64,000 nt of DNA, from the NCBI GenBank assembly GCA_964392365.1, contig CAYMPH010000007.1, positions 62,001 through 126,000 on the forward strand, written 5' to 3'. Every line of letters begins with the position of its first letter. Within the stretch, counting starts at the first letter, position 1. The notes below the pieces were generated by a model. The model searched no databases and had not been told where the DNA came from. It saw nothing but the letters and a program-made list of their open reading frames with translations. The position numbers were made by a program, and so were the translations under genes. This DNA comes from CAYMPH01 sp964392365. Its GTDB lineage: Bacteria > Spirochaetota > UBA4802 > UBA5550. This document shows positions 53,020 through 61,103 of the stretch, one piece after another.

Positions 53020-54042
53020 TTAATTTTGTGCTGCAAATTCAAGATCAGGAAGGCCCGTTTCATCCATAGAATCTATAGAATCTATAGAATAAAGCAAACC
53101 TTTTAAAGAATACCTGATATTCAGATTATTTGAAAACCCTCTATTCAGGGCAAGCAGTATTTTTATAATTTTTATAAGGTTTTTTCTGTCCGCACGCGCG
53201 GGCAGTTTTTTTTTCATTTCATCATTTCCGGTTAAATCCGCATATAAAGCCTGCCTGAAAATATTGGCTGCAATTAAAAAAATCTCGCCGGTGTTTGCCT
53301 CTTTCTGAAGAAGTGAAAAATTTAAAACAGCCGGATTTTTATTTTCGATATATTCAGAAATTTCCCGGCAGATCGTTTCAATTCCTGAGTAAAATTCATT
53401 TGCTGATAAAAGCTCCGCATTCCTTGCAGAGCCTCCGCTGATAACAGCAATGTACTCCTCATCATCTGGCGACATTCCATTGATCCTGATTGCCTTGAGA
53501 ACCTCATCAGTTGAGAGACGGCTGAACGCCATTTCAGAACATCTCGATCTGATTGTAGGCAGCAGTGACGATCTGTTGGCTGATATAAGAACCATGTGCG
53601 TTCCAGCAGGAGGTTCCTCAATAGTTTTAAGAAGAGCGTTCTGTCCCTCACGTGCGATTGTATCAGCCCCGTCAATAATTACTGCATATCCGCCGGTTAC
53701 AGGTCTTTTATTCATTCTGTCAATCAGCCAGCGCACACTTCCGTATTCTTTTTTCTGAGGATTTCCAATTGGAATTTTATCCATACCTTCTGCAGGCAAG
53801 ACAATCAGATCAGGAAATGTTCCTGCCTGGAACTGAAGGCAGTTGGCGCATTTCCCGCACGGGTAGCCTTCTTCAAGAGGAGACGTGCAGCTCAGGGAAG
53901 AAAGAAACAGCTCGGCAATTTTCCTTTTGCCGGTTCCGGCCAGTCCGGTAAACAAAAATGCCTGATGAATTTTTCCTGATGCTTTCATCTGGAATAATCT
54001 GGTAATTTCTTTTTTATGTCCGACTATTTTTTTCAGAGGCAT
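53020..54042 (-). CDS. holB: DNA polymerase III subunit delta prime
   Basis: A 340-residue clamp-loader ATPase-like protein: Walker A region FTGLAGTGKRKIAEL, a zinc module with CTSPLEEGYPCGKCANC, Walker B region VIIDGADTI and the SRC motif in IRSRCSEMAF, all in the HolB order. It loads the sliding clamp together with DnaX and HolA. Near the C-terminus the 9-base unit ATAGAATCT is tandemly repeated (53066-53090), giving SIDSIDSMD. The gene sits three bases after the YaaR-like gene in one operon. Confidence 0.92.
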   Translation of the reverse strand: MPLKKIVGHKKEITRLFQMKASGKIHQAFLFTGLAGTGKRKIAELFLSSLSCTSPLEEGYPCGKCANCLQFQAGTFPDLIVLPAEGMDKIPIGNPQKKEYGSVRWLIDRMNKRPVTGGYAVIIDGADTIAREGQNALLKTIEEPPAGTHMVLISANRSSLLPTIRSRCSEMAFSRLSTDEVLKAIRINGMSPDDEEYIAVISGGSARNAELLSANEFYSGIETICREISEYIENKNPAVLNFSLLQKEANTGEIFLIAANIFRQALYADLTGNDEMKKKLPARADRKNLIKIIKILLALNRGFSNNLNIRYSLKGLLYSIDSIDSMDETGLPDLEFAAQN

Positions 54043-54045
54043 GGG

Positions 54046-54498
54046 TCAGTAAACGAGATCAAGAATAAGACCGCGTATTTCCTCGATTGTTTTCATCATA
54101 TTAAAAGCCCGGTTGTGTCTTGTAACAGCCTGAGATACAGCAAGTAATTTTTCATCTATCTCTTTAATAATCACATGAGGCGCTTTGCCGCTTTTCGAAG
54201 GAGGCCTTTTAAGAGACTGAACTTTTAAACCGTCTTCAAGAATGGATTTCAGAATTTTTTTAATCAGAGCCTTATATCTTCCCATTTCATATTCAGACTG
54301 AGTGTCCATGAAGCGTTTTTCCTGCTCAGCTAAATCTTCAAGCAGATCATCAAGAGCTCCCTGAATATCGAAAGCCACGGCACTTTGAAGTTCCGAAGCA
54401 AAAGTCATTCCGGATTTTCCCACAGAAGAAGATTTCTTTTTTGATTTGATTTTGCTTTTATCTTCCCGCGATAAACCGGGCTGTATTATTTCAATCAT
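54046..54498 (-). CDS. YaaR-family (DUF327) protein
   Basis: A 150-residue, mainly helical cytoplasmic protein. The FMDTQSEYEMGRYKALIKKI helix and the closing MMKTIEEIRGLILDLVY match the YaaR/DUF327 family, whose function is unknown but whose gene lies by holB in Bacillus as well as in spirochaetes. It starts within the bactofilin stop (ATGA overlap) and ends three bases before holB. Confidence 0.85.
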   Translation of the reverse strand: MIEIIQPGLSREDKSKIKSKKKSSSVGKSGMTFASELQSAVAFDIQGALDDLLEDLAEQEKRFMDTQSEYEMGRYKALIKKILKSILEDGLKVQSLKRPPSKSGKAPHVIIKEIDEKLLAVSQAVTRHNRAFNMMKTIEEIRGLILDLVY

Positions 54499-54857
54499 TC
54501 TTTTACATGCCTTTTATTTATTACGCAGTTACCCTCGAATAAAACTCCGTCTTCCATTACAAGGCTTGGAGTGATGATATTGCCTCTCACACGGCCTGTA
54601 TTTAAAAGCACTACTCTTTCAGTAGCAAATATATTTCCCTTCACAGTTCCGCCTACAACAACAAGCCGGGCTTTAATGTCGGTAAGGGCTTCGCCATGCT
54701 GTCCTATCAGAACTTTTCCTTCTGTTTCTATTGTTCCCTGAAATGATCCGTCTATCCTGAGAAGTCCGTTTATTTTAAATTCACCCTTGAATTCTGAACC
54801 CTCTCCAATTATGCTGTTTACGAGATTATCTTCAAGCTGTCTTGCATTTTTTGTCAT
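54495..54857 (-). CDS. bactofilin
   Basis: A 120-residue polymer-forming cytoskeletal protein. It consists of a short N-terminal tail and a right-handed beta-helix domain (about 25-110) with the repeating pattern FKGEFKINGLLRIDGSFQGTI and VVGGTVKGNIFATERVVL (each 20-21, first shown in part as KGEFKINGLLRIDGSF). Bactofilins form filaments that guide wall synthesis and cell shape, including helical shape. The polysaccharide deacetylase gene upstream on the strand might be functionally related. No membrane helix. Confidence 0.92.
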   Translation of the reverse strand: MTKNARQLEDNLVNSIIGEGSEFKGEFKINGLLRIDGSFQGTIETEGKVLIGQHGEALTDIKARLVVVGGTVKGNIFATERVVLLNTGRVRGNIITPSLVMEDGVLFEGNCVINKRHVKE

Positions 54858-54943
54858 ATTATATCCATATAATTATTTTCAAGGTTTATTATTACAGCAA
54901 TTGGTATTATAATCAAGTAAAATTTTCTGATTTGATACTCGTT

Positions 54944-55022
54944 CATCCCGGCTTCCCTTCGGCTCCGCTCAGGGAGCGTCTCAATGAACTACTATTTTCC
55001 GTCCATCGAGCGGAGCCGGGAT
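54944..55022. repeat. GC-rich dispersed inverted repeat
   Basis: CATCCCGGC at the left and GAGCGGAGCCGGGATG at the right pair, with an 11-base interruption in the left arm, around CTTCGGCTCCGCTCAGGGAG. The core CGGCTCCGCTC is the same as in the hairpin at 40379-40439. It lies after the stop of the deacetylase gene (minus strand), so it may act as its terminator. Confidence 0.6.
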
Positions 55023-55049
55023 GCCGGTCGCAGATCGAACCGAGGCACT

Positions 55050-55871
55050 CTACTCAATAATCTTCTTTATATAATCCATAGAAAAGCTGCTCTTCACGTG
55101 ATGCCTCCTGAGGCAGTAATTATTATTTGTGATTAAATTTGAACCGTAATCTGTTGAAAAAACTCTCAAATAGCCGGCATTTCGCGCAGCTTCAATTACT
55201 TTTAAATCATAACGTCCGAACGGAAAAGCAAAAAACTTCATTTCTTTATTCATGAATAGTTCAAAAATTTTCTTCGATGTATATAATTCAGAGAACATTT
55301 TTTCTTTTGAATCAGGACCTTTTTTTGCTGAAAGTCTGGCTAAATCTTCATGGCTGATGGAATGGCACTGGATATCAACGCCTTCTCTGTCTAATGTTCT
55401 GAGCTTTTCCCATGTCATTTTCCCATTTTCGCTGACAGCGTTCAGATGTACAAAAAGTGTAACAGGATATCCGAACTCCTTTGCAAGAGGCAGCAGCTTT
55501 GTATACATGGAAGAGTATCCGTCATCAAAAGTTATCACTACAGATTTTTTTTCAAACTTCACGGGATTTTCAAGCCTGTTTATAAGTTCAGCAAGAGATA
55601 TTACCCTGATATCATTATCCTTCAGCATCTGAAACTGAGCTCTGAGATCCTCAAGCCTGATTGAATATGGCCCTCTTCCATCAATATTGTGATAAAGAAG
55701 TATCGGCGTTGCAAGGAGTCTGTTGTAAGTTTCCTTTTTTTTATACTCCCATGTCTGGTGTGCAGATGAAATTTCAACTGGCATTGTGAAATAAACAATA
55801 GCGGATATTATCAGTGATGATAAAAGAATCGCAGATACTATTATTATATCTTTATCTATCTTATATTTCAT
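55050..55871 (-). CDS. membrane-anchored polysaccharide deacetylase
   Basis: A 273-residue NodB-family deacetylase behind an N-terminal membrane anchor (about 9-30). Metal-binding motifs are VITFDDGYSSM and the HSISH segment. Family members remove acetyl groups from peptidoglycan or other polysaccharides in the periplasm. Its ATG overlaps the tsaC stop (ATGA), and the bactofilin gene lies 190 bases downstream. A role in envelope maturation is likely but the substrate is not known. Confidence 0.9.
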   Translation of the reverse strand: MKYKIDKDIIIVSAILLSSLIISAIVYFTMPVEISSAHQTWEYKKKETYNRLLATPILLYHNIDGRGPYSIRLEDLRAQFQMLKDNDIRVISLAELINRLENPVKFEKKSVVITFDDGYSSMYTKLLPLAKEFGYPVTLFVHLNAVSENGKMTWEKLRTLDREGVDIQCHSISHEDLARLSAKKGPDSKEKMFSELYTSKKIFELFMNKEMKFFAFPFGRYDLKVIEAARNAGYLRVFSTDYGSNLITNNNYCLRRHHVKSSFSMDYIKKIIE

Positions 55872-56821
55872 TTCAATGAAGCCCTTGTGAGACGATCCAT
55901 GATTGCAGCGCCAAGTCCTGTTTCCGGAACACGCTCAGCGAATATTATATCAGCACCAAGAGAATCAAGCCTGTGCAGACATGAAAAAAGCCTTGATGCT
56001 GCTTCAGTAAGATCGCCATTTCTTGAAAGTATCTCTGTTCTATCAGCCGGAAAATTTCTATCATTATTTTTAAAAAGCAGAAATGCAGGATTAACTGCAG
56101 ATAAAACTTCCTCATCAGATTTAAAAAATTTCAGCCTGGTTGACGGAGAGTAGTGCTCAGGAAGCATTCCGGGAGCCTGAACTTTTGCATTTTCTGAAAT
56201 ATTTACATCGCCGATAATTTCTTTAATTTCCTCAACAGGTATACCGCCGGATCTCAGCAGATAATTTTTCCCGTTTTCAATTTTTATTATTGTTGATTCA
56301 ACACCCACCTCGCAGTTTCCACCGTCTAATATGAAAGGCAGACTTGACCGGAGCTGTTCTTCAACATGTGACGCAGTTGTAGGACTCAGGTAACCGAATG
56401 GGTTCGCGCTCGGTGCAGCAACAGGCACACCGCACAGCTCAATTAATCTGAGAGCAATTTTATGCGCAGGCATTCTCACAGCAACAGTATTTAAGCCTGA
56501 TGTTACGATACCGGGTATTTTATCTGATTTTTCAAGAATTACAGTCAAAGGCCCGGGCCAGAATTTCTCTGTTAATACGCGGAACTTCGCAGGCATCCCA
56601 TTTGAAATTGTATCAATCATGCTGTAGTCATGTATATGAACAATCAGAGGATCAAAAAAAGGCCTGCGTTTTATTTCAAAAATTTTTGCGCAGGCTTTTG
56701 CATTCAATGCATCAGCTCCAAGCCCGTAAACAGTTTCAGTGGGAAACGCCGCTACTCCGCCGGATCTGATTATATCCGCAGCTTTTCTGATATTTTCTTC
56801 TGTTGCGGGCAATACCGGCAT
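55868..56821 (-). CDS. tsaC: L-threonylcarbamoyladenylate synthase (Sua5 type)
   Basis: A 317-residue Sua5/YciO/YrdC enzyme with the C-terminal Sua5 extension, hence the long form. It begins with AAFPTETVYGLGADALN and includes KRRPFFDPLIVHI, GPLTVIL and SANPFGYLSPT. It makes threonylcarbamoyl-AMP for the t6A modification of ANN-decoding tRNAs. It follows the DEAD-box helicase on the strand (7-base gap) and overlaps the deacetylase start. Confidence 0.95.
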   Translation of the reverse strand: MPVLPATEENIRKAADIIRSGGVAAFPTETVYGLGADALNAKACAKIFEIKRRPFFDPLIVHIHDYSMIDTISNGMPAKFRVLTEKFWPGPLTVILEKSDKIPGIVTSGLNTVAVRMPAHKIALRLIELCGVPVAAPSANPFGYLSPTTASHVEEQLRSSLPFILDGGNCEVGVESTIIKIENGKNYLLRSGGIPVEEIKEIIGDVNISENAKVQAPGMLPEHYSPSTRLKFFKSDEEVLSAVNPAFLLFKNNDRNFPADRTEILSRNGDLTEAASRLFSCLHRLDSLGADIIFAERVPETGLGAAIMDRLTRASLK

Positions 56822-56828
56822 TTCGCAG

Positions 56829-58367
56829 CTATTTGCTCCTGGATATAATATTCATAATTCTTCTGAAAAATGGAACTTTTTTAGCTGGAGTTGCATCTTT
56901 TAAAACAAAATTGTCCCCGTATTTCTTTTTATAATAATCGAGTCTGTCATCAATTGATTTTCCGCTGTCAAATTTCTCGGATTTAAAATGCTTCTCCGGT
57001 TTCTTGACATATTCTCGAACTTCATGCTTTTTATCAGTTTTAACTTCGCTTTTAATACCAAAAAATTCTTCCGGCTTCTTTTCGACAGCAGAACTTTTTT
57101 TCTGAAATTTATCTTTACGGAATTTTTCAGGCCGAGGAATTTCTTTTCTTTGAGGCCTGCTGTCTTTTCTGCCTTTAGAAGCAGTTCTCCCGTCATGTCT
57201 CTGGAATCTGACACCCTTGCTCGCATCTTCCGGATAATGTTCTTCATCAGCCCATTCAACAGGAATTTTCATTTTAATAAATGTTTCTATAGGCTCAAGA
57301 CCATACACAAATTTCTCGCATGCAAATGAAATAGCTTTCCCGGACTTGCCTGTTCTTGCAGTTCTTCCTATTCTATGGACGTAATTTTCACAGTATTCCG
57401 GCAGGTCATAATTTACGACAAGTTCAAGGTCATCAACATGAAGGCCGCGCGCTGCCACATCCGTTGCAACTAAATATTTAATTGCGCCGCTTTTAATATT
57501 GTTTATTACCTCCTGTCTCTTTGTCTGAGGAAGGTCGCCGATTATATATTCGCAGTGGTATCCGTTATACTCAAGCCTGTTTGCAACTTCAACAGCTTCA
57601 TACTTTGTATTGGTAAAAATTATAGCATTTGCCGGTTTTTCTTTTTTCAGAATCCCGAGCAGAAGATTTATCTTCTCATTTCTTGCTACATGATATAAGC
57701 TCTGTGCAATTGTATCAACGGTCATATTCTCCGGAGTAAGCTCAATCTCAACCGGATTTTTCATAAACTGAGAAGAGACATCCCTCACCTTGTCAGTTAG
57801 AGTAGCACTGAATATCATGCTCTGCCTTATTTCAGCAGAAGGCATTCTCTTCAGCATCTTTCTGATATCCGGCAGAAAACCCATATCAAAGAGCCTGTCA
57901 GCTTCATCGATTACAAGATATTTAAATTCCATAAAATTTATCTTCTTCGTATCGCTCATATCGATAAGACGTCCGGGCGTTCCTATGAGAATTCTCGCTC
58001 CCTGTTTAATCAGTTTCTCCTGGTTGGCGTAACCGACACCTCCATAAAAACAGGCAGTTACAATTCCAAGGTATTTACTCAATGCTTTTGCTTCGACTTC
58101 AATCTGTACTGCGAGCTCTCTTGTTGGAGCTATCACAAGAGCCCGGTTTGAAGCTGCATCCGGAGATTTGTCCTGAGACATCATCTGAAGTATAGGTATT
58201 AAAAAAGCAGCAGTTTTGCCTGAACCTGTTTGAGACTGAACAGCAACATCTTTGCCTGCGAGCGAATGCTCAAAAGTCATTTCCTGAACCGGCATACATT
58301 CAGAAAAGCCCGCCTCTTTGATTGCGCGGAGCAGATTTTCATCTAAATTAAATTCTTCAAATTTCAT
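56829..58367 (-). CDS. DEAD-box RNA helicase
   Basis: A 512-residue ATP-dependent RNA helicase with motif Q, Walker A AQSQTGSGKT, PTRELAVQ, DEAD, SAT, and the second-domain motif HRIGRTARTGKSG. The C-terminal 130 residues are very rich in Lys and Arg, a typical RNA-binding tail without a DbpA domain. It is likely to act in ribosome assembly or cold adaptation. A 13-base inverted repeat lies 25 bases upstream of the ATG (58392-58426), a possible control element. GGTGAT precedes the ATG. Confidence 0.95.
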   Translation of the reverse strand: MKFEEFNLDENLLRAIKEAGFSECMPVQEMTFEHSLAGKDVAVQSQTGSGKTAAFLIPILQMMSQDKSPDAASNRALVIAPTRELAVQIEVEAKALSKYLGIVTACFYGGVGYANQEKLIKQGARILIGTPGRLIDMSDTKKINFMEFKYLVIDEADRLFDMGFLPDIRKMLKRMPSAEIRQSMIFSATLTDKVRDVSSQFMKNPVEIELTPENMTVDTIAQSLYHVARNEKINLLLGILKKEKPANAIIFTNTKYEAVEVANRLEYNGYHCEYIIGDLPQTKRQEVINNIKSGAIKYLVATDVAARGLHVDDLELVVNYDLPEYCENYVHRIGRTARTGKSGKAISFACEKFVYGLEPIETFIKMKIPVEWADEEHYPEDASKGVRFQRHDGRTASKGRKDSRPQRKEIPRPEKFRKDKFQKKSSAVEKKPEEFFGIKSEVKTDKKHEVREYVKKPEKHFKSEKFDSGKSIDDRLDYYKKKYGDNFVLKDATPAKKVPFFRRIMNIISRSK

Positions 58368-58391
58368 ATATCACCATAATTCCAATAAAGA

Positions 58392-58426
58392 TATTATTGA
58401 AAAAGTGCGCGTATTTTTCAATAATA
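58392..58426. promoter_or_regulatory. perfect inverted repeat upstream of the DEAD-box gene
   Basis: TATTATTGAAAAA and its exact reverse complement are separated by GTGCGCGTA. On the minus strand this lies 25 to 59 bases before the helicase start codon, within the likely leader or promoter. It may be an operator or a leader hairpin that is melted at low temperature or by the helicase itself. Confidence 0.55.
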
Positions 58427-58606
58427 AAATAGGATTTTATGCATAAATAAAAAATGCTGTATATACTGTTCATCAATGTAAAAACAATAAAAAAGACTTA
58501 ATATCATGGATATAAAGGGTTAAAGTGATTAAAAAATTTCAATTAATCTTTCCCGTTCGTATTAATATTATAAGAATAATATTATATAATAGAAAAGGAA
58601 AAAATA

Positions 58607-59168
58607 ATGTCCGAAATCATTCCGCTTGAAAACATAATCAATAAAATATATGTATTCAGAGATGTTAAAGTCATGCTTGACCGCGATCTTGCAGAACTTT
58701 ACGGTGTTGAAACAAGAGTCTTAAATCAGTCAGTTCAGAGGAACGTAGACAGGTTTCCTCCTGATTTCATGTTTCAAATAACTGCATTAGAATTAGAAAT
58801 CTTGAAATCACAAATTGTGACATCAAGTTGGGGCGGTTTAAGAAAATTACCGTATGTTTTTACTGAACAGGGAGTTTCTATGCTTTCAAGCGTTCTTAAC
58901 AGTAAAAGAGCGATTCAGGTAAATATTCAAATAATGAGAATATTCAGCAGATTCCGGCAGATGCTGACAACAAATGATGAGCTTAAAAAGAAAATTGAAA
59001 CTATAGAAAAAAAATATGACGGGCAGTTTAAAACAGTTTTTGATGTGACGTGCATGGAGGCACTAATGCCGCGGTGCCATGGATGGCAAAAAGCGGCCTA
59101 TTAAGGCATTGATCACAGACGATATAAAACCAAAAAGAAAAATCGGCTTTGAGAATAAAAATAAATAA
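58607..59168 (+). pseudogene. ORF6N-domain gene broken by a short palindromic insertion
   Basis: The first 146 codons encode a normal ORF6N protein (phage- or mobile-element-associated DNA-binding domain): RDVKVMLDRDLAELYGV, RNVDRFPPDFMFQ, YVFTEQGVSMLSSVL, then the coiled coil ending KYDGQFKTVFD. After this the frame is lost. About 52 bases (59047-59098) look inserted, and from 59100 the expected C-terminus resumes in another frame as IKALITDDIKPKRKIGFENK with a stop at 59168. The protein as read stops after 165 residues with an unrelated tail. The N-terminal domain may still fold. The inserted piece contains nested hairpins and no coding potential. Confidence 0.75.
59047..59098. repeat. short palindromic insertion inside the ORF6N gene
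   Basis: This stretch of about 52 bases folds as GCCGC-GG-TGCCATGGATGGCA-AAAA-GCGGC, with an upstream GGCAC that can pair with GTGCC. Removal would restore the ORF6N reading frame (52 is 3n+1, as required by the frame shift). The 11-mer ACTAATGCCGC in it recurs once at 37960-37970. The limits are judged from where the protein similarity breaks. Confidence 0.6.
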
Positions 59169-59294
59169 TAGAAACTGGAATTGACTTATTAACTGGAAAG
59201 CATAACATGAAAAAACATTTGAAGCAGGATATTCGATTCGTTACAGCCCTTCAGTTCACTCGATGAGTCATCTGAGATACAACGTTCAATGAGT

Positions 59295-59317
59295 AATGCC
59301 GGCATAACGCCGGCATT
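59295..59317. terminator. GC-rich hairpin after a small exported protein gene
   Basis: AATGCCGGC and GCCGGCATT form a nine-base stem with a five-base loop, 17 bases past the stop of the gene at 59335-59664. There is no T-run, so it may instead stabilise the message. Confidence 0.5.
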
Positions 59318-59334
59318 GAATCGTGTAGCATTTG

Positions 59335-59664
59335 TTACTTTTTCTTATAAACCATTGTTTTGCCGTCTGCGTCACGCTTTAAAGTCATGGAAGATGCATC
59401 AGATTTTTCAACTGTAAAAACGGTTGTTTTGCCTTTTGCCACAGTTGTAATTTTATTTCCCTGAACAGTATAAGTTCCGCTGATAATCATTTCACCCATT
59501 TTCTGATCAAATGTACCGTTAGCTTTATAATCTGCAGATGCCATGTATCCGCCGCCCATATCAAATGACCATGACCCAACAATTTCCTTCTTAACATCAC
59601 CTGCCATAAGCATTGACCCTAATAAAACAACAACTGCTGCAATTGAAAATATTCTTTTTTTCAA
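59335..59664 (-). CDS. small exported lipocalin-like protein
   Basis: A 109-residue protein with a signal peptide ending at LMAGD and a mature part of about 88 residues that looks like one short beta-barrel or lipocalin-like repeat (IVGSWSFDM, SADYKANGTFDQ, SGTYTVQGNKITT). Its start codon is TTG at 59664, strongly supported by GGAGG eight bases upstream and by the signal peptide. Function unknown; similar short repeats occur in many secreted proteins of uncharacterised families. Confidence 0.7.
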   Translation of the reverse strand: MKKRIFSIAAVVVLLGSMLMAGDVKKEIVGSWSFDMGGGYMASADYKANGTFDQKMGEMIISGTYTVQGNKITTVAKGKTTVFTVEKSDASSMTLKRDADGKTMVYKKK

Positions 59665-60227
59665 ATTTTTTCCTCCAGTATTTTTTTATAATTATTATAG
59701 AAAGCATTACGCAGAATATTAAATAACATCCGGCAAATTCAAGCTATTTTTATATATATCCATATATAATGAATAAAAAAAAATAGAACGCAGATGACGC
59801 TGATTGCTTATGATTTAAAAAGATTATTATCTTTTAATTCACCCGTCCCCCGAAGTGTGTGAGTAGATAAAAAACATTGATTATCAAAGAAATAATTATT
59901 ATACACGTGCCCCCTCTGGGGGAAAGGGGGTGAGAATATTTTAATTTTTTTTTATTTTAATTTTTGTAAAAAAATCATGAATCCTTAGCCTTATTCCTTA
60001 TCCGTGACCATCATAATAATCCGCGTCATCCGCGTTCTATTGATTATTATATTAGAAAATTTTCCATTTGAAAGTATAATTTTTAATTATAAATTAGTTG
60101 AAATATAATACAGTTTATTTAAAATCTGTGCAATAGGTATTCTCCGGTTGATTTTTATTTTTTCATACAATTATAAAATAATCATACCTGATTCAGCCGG
60201 ATTTACAAAAACAAGAGGTTCAATTTT
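59665..60227. other. intergenic region with MITE-like copy B
   Basis: A gap of about 560 bases. It holds the MITE-like element at 59782-60041, a GC-rich patch with CCCCCTCTGGGGG and AGGGGGTG inside that element, and on the right the leader of the mlaD-like gene. No open frame is supported. Confidence 0.65.
59782..60041. mobile_element. MITE-like non-coding element, copy B
   Basis: About 260 bases with 24-base terminal inverted repeats (left AATAGAACGCAGATGACGCT, right AATCCGCGTCATCCGCGTTC plus TATT) that differ at two positions. The sequence next to the right end, TCCTTATCCGTGACCATCAT, is the reverse complement of the internal sequence beside the left end of copy A with few changes, so the two elements are inserted in opposite orientation. 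The centre of copy B carries a different GC-rich hairpin region (59850-59940), suggesting that the cores vary. Confidence 0.75.
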
Positions 60228-61103
60228 ATGAAAATGACCAGTGAAACAAAAGTCGGCATAATGGTTACTGTAAGTTTTACTATATTTATAATACTTGTTG
60301 CTTTACTTGCCAAGATAAACGTTTCCCGTTCAGGGTACTCGATAAAAGTTTATTACGGGTTCTTAAATGATCTCCGCGTGGGATCTCCGGTAAAAATTGC
60401 AGGCGGAATAAGAATAGGACATGTTGAGACGATAAAACAGTCCGGTGAAAAAAGCGAAGTTACTGTATGGATTGACAACCAGTACAAACTGATTAAAACA
60501 ACAAAATTCGCAATATTCACATCCGGCCTGATCGGTGAAAAATACATAAACGCATTCGTTCCTCCCACAACTAACGTTGATGAATTTTTAAAAGACGGCG
60601 ACAAGGTCTACGGAATTGATCCTGCAAGCTTTGACCAGATGATGCTCACATTCCAGGGATTCATGCAGGATGATAACGGCGGGCAGGTGCTGGCTGAAAT
60701 TTTCCAGAACTCAAAAAATTTTGTAGCAAACTTAAACAAGATAGCTGATGAAAACAGATACGATATCAGAAAATCAATTCTAGGAACTAAAGCCACAATT
60801 ATACTTCTTTCACAGCAGACAAAAACTCTAATGGAACAGCTGAACAAAATTACAAAGAACGTGGCTGATATTTCCGAGAAGAACAAGGAAGACATAAACA
60901 TCACACTTAAAAATCTTTCTGAAACAACGACAAGCCTAAATAAAATTGTAACGAGAATTGAAAGCGGCCGCGGCACTATAGGCAAGCTTCTAATGGAAGA
61001 AGACATCTACACCAATCTCAACGATGCTTCAATTTACGCGAAAGACCTGTTCAAACAGCTGAAGAAAAATCCGTCCAAACTTTTCTTTCAGACCAAAGAG
61101 TGA
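60228..61103 (+). CDS. MlaD-like MCE-domain protein
   Basis: A 291-residue protein with an N-terminal membrane anchor (VGIMVTVSFTIFIILVALLA) and an MCE domain (about 38-125: SIKVYYGFLNDLRVGSPVKI, GIRIGHVETI). Then come a long helical region (about 150-260) and a Ser/Lys-rich C-terminus. MCE proteins bind lipids in the periplasm and move them between the two membranes. The ABC partners mlaE and mlaF are not adjacent. GAGG precedes the ATG. The stop codon overlaps the start of radA. Confidence 0.88.
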   Translation: MKMTSETKVGIMVTVSFTIFIILVALLAKINVSRSGYSIKVYYGFLNDLRVGSPVKIAGGIRIGHVETIKQSGEKSEVTVWIDNQYKLIKTTKFAIFTSGLIGEKYINAFVPPTTNVDEFLKDGDKVYGIDPASFDQMMLTFQGFMQDDNGGQVLAEIFQNSKNFVANLNKIADENRYDIRKSILGTKATIILLSQQTKTLMEQLNKITKNVADISEKNKEDINITLKNLSETTTSLNKIVTRIESGRGTIGKLLMEEDIYTNLNDASIYAKDLFKQLKKNPSKLFFQTKE

